NCBI RefSeq assembly: GCF_002796985.1
Contig: NZ_PEKX01000023.1
Location: forward strand, 1 to 64,000
Reading direction: 5' to 3'
DNA length: 64,000 nt
Source of the DNA: Pseudomonas sp.
GTDB taxonomy: Bacteria > Pseudomonadota > Gammaproteobacteria > Pseudomonadales > Pseudomonadaceae
Made by a program: the position numbers and the translations under genes. Below, piece by piece: positions 62,260-64,000 of the stretch. Positions within the stretch are counted from its first letter, which is position 1. Every line of letters begins with the position of its first letter. The notes under the pieces were generated by a model. It did not search any database. It worked only from the letters and a program-made list of their open reading frames with translations, and was not told the DNA's origin.

Positions 62260-64000
62260 TCATCGCGCCGCCAACAGCGCCTGGTAGAAGCGCCACTCAG
62301 CCTCCAGCGCATGGGCCAGATTGGCCGCCTGGCGGAAGCCGTGGCGCTCCCCGGCGTAGCGGTGCACCTCCACCGGCACGCCGCGCTGGCGCAGGCTGTC
62401 GACCATGGCGTCGGTCTGTGCTGGCACCACCACCGCGTCCAGCTCGCCCTGGAAGAAGATCATCGGCGCGCGGATATGCTCCGCCAGCAACACCGGCGTG
62501 CGCTCGCGGTAGCGCTCGGCGTCCTGTTGCGGGTCGCCGATCAGCCAATCGAGGTAATCCGCCTCGAACTTGTGGGTGACCCGCGCCAGCGCCTGCGGGT
62601 CGCTGACGCCGTACAGGCTGGCGCCGCCGCGCAGGCCCGGCAGCCGCGCCAGGGCCATCAGCGCGCTGTAGCCGCCAGCACTGGCGCCGCGCACGAACAC
62701 CCGCTGGCGGTCGATGCGCCCCGCCTTGCCAAGGAAGTCCAGCGCCGCGCCGATGTCCTCCACTTCCACCTGCCCCCAGCCCAGGTGCAGGCGCTCGCGA
62801 TAGGCGCGGCCGTAGCCGCTGCTGCCGCGATAGTTGAGGTCGGCCACGGCGAAACCGCGGCGTGTCCAGAACTGGATGCGCCCGTCGAACACCGGGTAGC
62901 TGGCCGAGGTCGGCCCACCGTGCAGGAACACCACCAGCGGCGGCTTTTCTTCCTCCCCGAGTGCCGGGTAGAAGAAGCCGTACCCGCATTCGTCGCCGCC
63001 CACCGGGTAACGGAAGGCCTCGCCACGGGACAGCTCGGCCTCGGCCAGTGGCTTCTCGCCACCGGCGAGCACCTGAACGGAGCCATCCACCCGACGGATC
63101 GCCAGCAACGTCGGCAGACGGTCCGGCGCGGCGGCGATGCAGTAGAAATGGCGCTCGTCCGCCGCCAACGCGCGAAAACGGCTGTACTCGGGCGCCAACC
63201 GACGCTCAGCGCCGCGTCCGTCATACAGCACCAGCACGCCGCGCCCCTCCTCGTAGCAAGTCGCCAGCAGGCTGCCCCCCGGCAGCGGCAGGAAGGTGCG
63301 CCCGCCCAGTTGCCAGGGCGCGCTGGCGTGGTCGGCTGCGGCGAACGGCAAAACCCCGAAGCCTTCGTGACAGGGTTGCCAATAGCCTGCGCGGTCGCTC
63401 AGCCAGTACAGCCGGCCGTCTTCGGCGAAACGCGGCTGCTGGATGGATTCGTGGTGGGCGTGCCCGGCCAGGCAACGCTGTTCGCCGGCAAATGACTCGC
63501 ACAGGCGGGTGCGCGTCCAGGGCTGGTGCGGGCGGTCCCATTCCACCCAGACAACGCGCTCGGCGCTGGCGTCGGCCACCGGGGAGGCATAGAAGTCCGC
63601 GCCAGCGGCGATCACCCGGCGTCGACCATCGGCGTCCAGCCGCACGATGCGGTGGCTCACCCCGCTGCTGCCGTTTTCTTCCTCGACCGCCAGCAGCGCA
63701 TTCCACGCCGGGACGTAGTGCAGGTCGCCGTAGCGGCAGTCGTCGCGGTGGGTGATCGGTCGGGGGGCACCGCCCAGGCGCAGCCAGCGCACCTGCTGGT
63801 CGCCCTCTTCCACCCAGGCCACGCCGTCGGCGGTGGCACAGCACGAGCCGCCACCGTACTCGTAGACGCGGCTGCGCAGCGAGGCACCGGGCGGTGTCAG
63901 TTCGACGCTCTGCCCCTCTCGCCGGAGGAACAGCCGGCAGCGCGCGCTGGCAGGGTCGAATGCGGCCCACAGCAGCCCGCCGTGGGCCACGTGCAGCTCG
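62260..64000 (-). CDS. pqqH: PqqH-like prolyl oligopeptidase-family protein (5' end outside window)
   Basis: At least 580 residues; the frame is open to the right edge and the first codons lie beyond it, so this is a partial gene. The N-terminal beta-propeller is followed by an alpha/beta hydrolase domain with the nucleophile in FVRGASAGGYSALMALARL, the acid in GELDAVVVPAQTDAM and the histidine in YAGERHGFRQAANLAHAL. S9 serine peptidases of this type cleave short peptides; the neighbour of ercA in Pseudomonas has been assigned to PQQ biosynthesis or the peptide-processing step. The order pqqH-ercA-ercS' is kept. The 117-base gap to ercA should hold its promoter. Confidence 0.9.
   Translation of the reverse strand, partial: ELHVAHGGLLWAAFDPASARCRLFLRREGQSVELTPPGASLRSRVYEYGGGSCCATADGVAWVEEGDQQVRWLRLGGAPRPITHRDDCRYGDLHYVPAWNALLAVEEENGSSGVSHRIVRLDADGRRRVIAAGADFYASPVADASAERVVWVEWDRPHQPWTRTRLCESFAGEQRCLAGHAHHESIQQPRFAEDGRLYWLSDRAGYWQPCHEGFGVLPFAAADHASAPWQLGGRTFLPLPGGSLLATCYEEGRGVLVLYDGRGAERRLAPEYSRFRALAADERHFYCIAAAPDRLPTLLAIRRVDGSVQVLAGGEKPLAEAELSRGEAFRYPVGGDECGYGFFYPALGEEEKPPLVVFLHGGPTSASYPVFDGRIQFWTRRGFAVADLNYRGSSGYGRAYRERLHLGWGQVEVEDIGAALDFLGKAGRIDRQRVFVRGASAGGYSALMALARLPGLRGGASLYGVSDPQALARVTHKFEADYLDWLIGDPQQDAERYRERTPVLLAEHIRAPMIFFQGELDAVVVPAQTDAMVDSLRQRGVPVEVHRYAGERHGFRQAANLAHALEAEWRFYQALLAAR

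Overview
The window is high-GC, gene-dense DNA that reads as a Pseudomonas chromosome, most likely a species near the P. aeruginosa / P. nitroreducens / P. citronellolis branch. The basis is the bkdR-bkdA1-bkdA2-bkdB-lpdV block, the pfeR-pfeS-pfeA-pfeE enterobactin block, the pqqH-ercA-ercS' order at the right edge, and many short REP-type palindromes typical of the genus. The species assignment is inference.

Layout. (1) 1-21.9 kb: a large, mostly minus-strand acyl-CoA catabolic island. It holds etfB (partial), a paired acyl-CoA dehydrogenase, a thiolase-like/DUF35 pair, a hotdog thioesterase, a nitronate monooxygenase-like flavoprotein, Zn alcohol and aldehyde dehydrogenases, enoyl-CoA hydratase, another acyl-CoA dehydrogenase, an SDR, two MaoC-type hydratases, an SCP-x thiolase, an acyl-CoA ligase, a GMC alcohol oxidase/dehydrogenase and a class III CoA-transferase. 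A divergent MalT/AlkS-type LuxR activator faces it. (2) 22.0-26.6 kb: a polyamine-type binding protein, a PucR/CdaR regulator, a small cupin and a PuuB/DadA-like FAD oxidase. (3) 26.9-33.9 kb: a secreted unknown protein, a small basic protein behind a striking twin-palindrome promoter, a polar amino-acid ABC transporter without its ATPase, a DUF899 protein, a winged-helix regulator, a beta-propeller protein and a small methyltransferase. (4) 34.0-39.4 kb: the ferric-enterobactin two-component system, receptor and esterase. (5) 40.0-46.3 kb: a permease, class III PLP enzyme, APH-type kinase and EutR-like AraC regulator, followed by a porin. (6) 46.5-52.9 kb: a DUF2790 gene and the branched-chain keto acid dehydrogenase operon with its Lrp activator. 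(7) 53.3-57.4 kb: a secreted cupin, a Dyp peroxidase, a DedA protein and a sodium/solute symporter. (8) 57.7-64.0 kb: a dCache-GGDEF protein, then ercS', ercA and pqqH of the ethanol/PQQ system.

How the genes work together. The first island can take an alcohol to an aldehyde, an acid, an acyl-CoA and through beta-oxidation, with electrons leaving through ETF. Several enzymes come as complementary heteromeric pairs, as in bacterial steroid side-chain degradation: two FadE subunits, a MaoC plus a FAS1-like hydratase, and a thiolase-like protein without its cysteine next to DUF35. The real substrate cannot be read from sequence. The 40-45 kb block suggests an amino-alcohol route through phosphorylation and a PLP phospho-lyase. 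Both are the best candidates for an undescribed system here.
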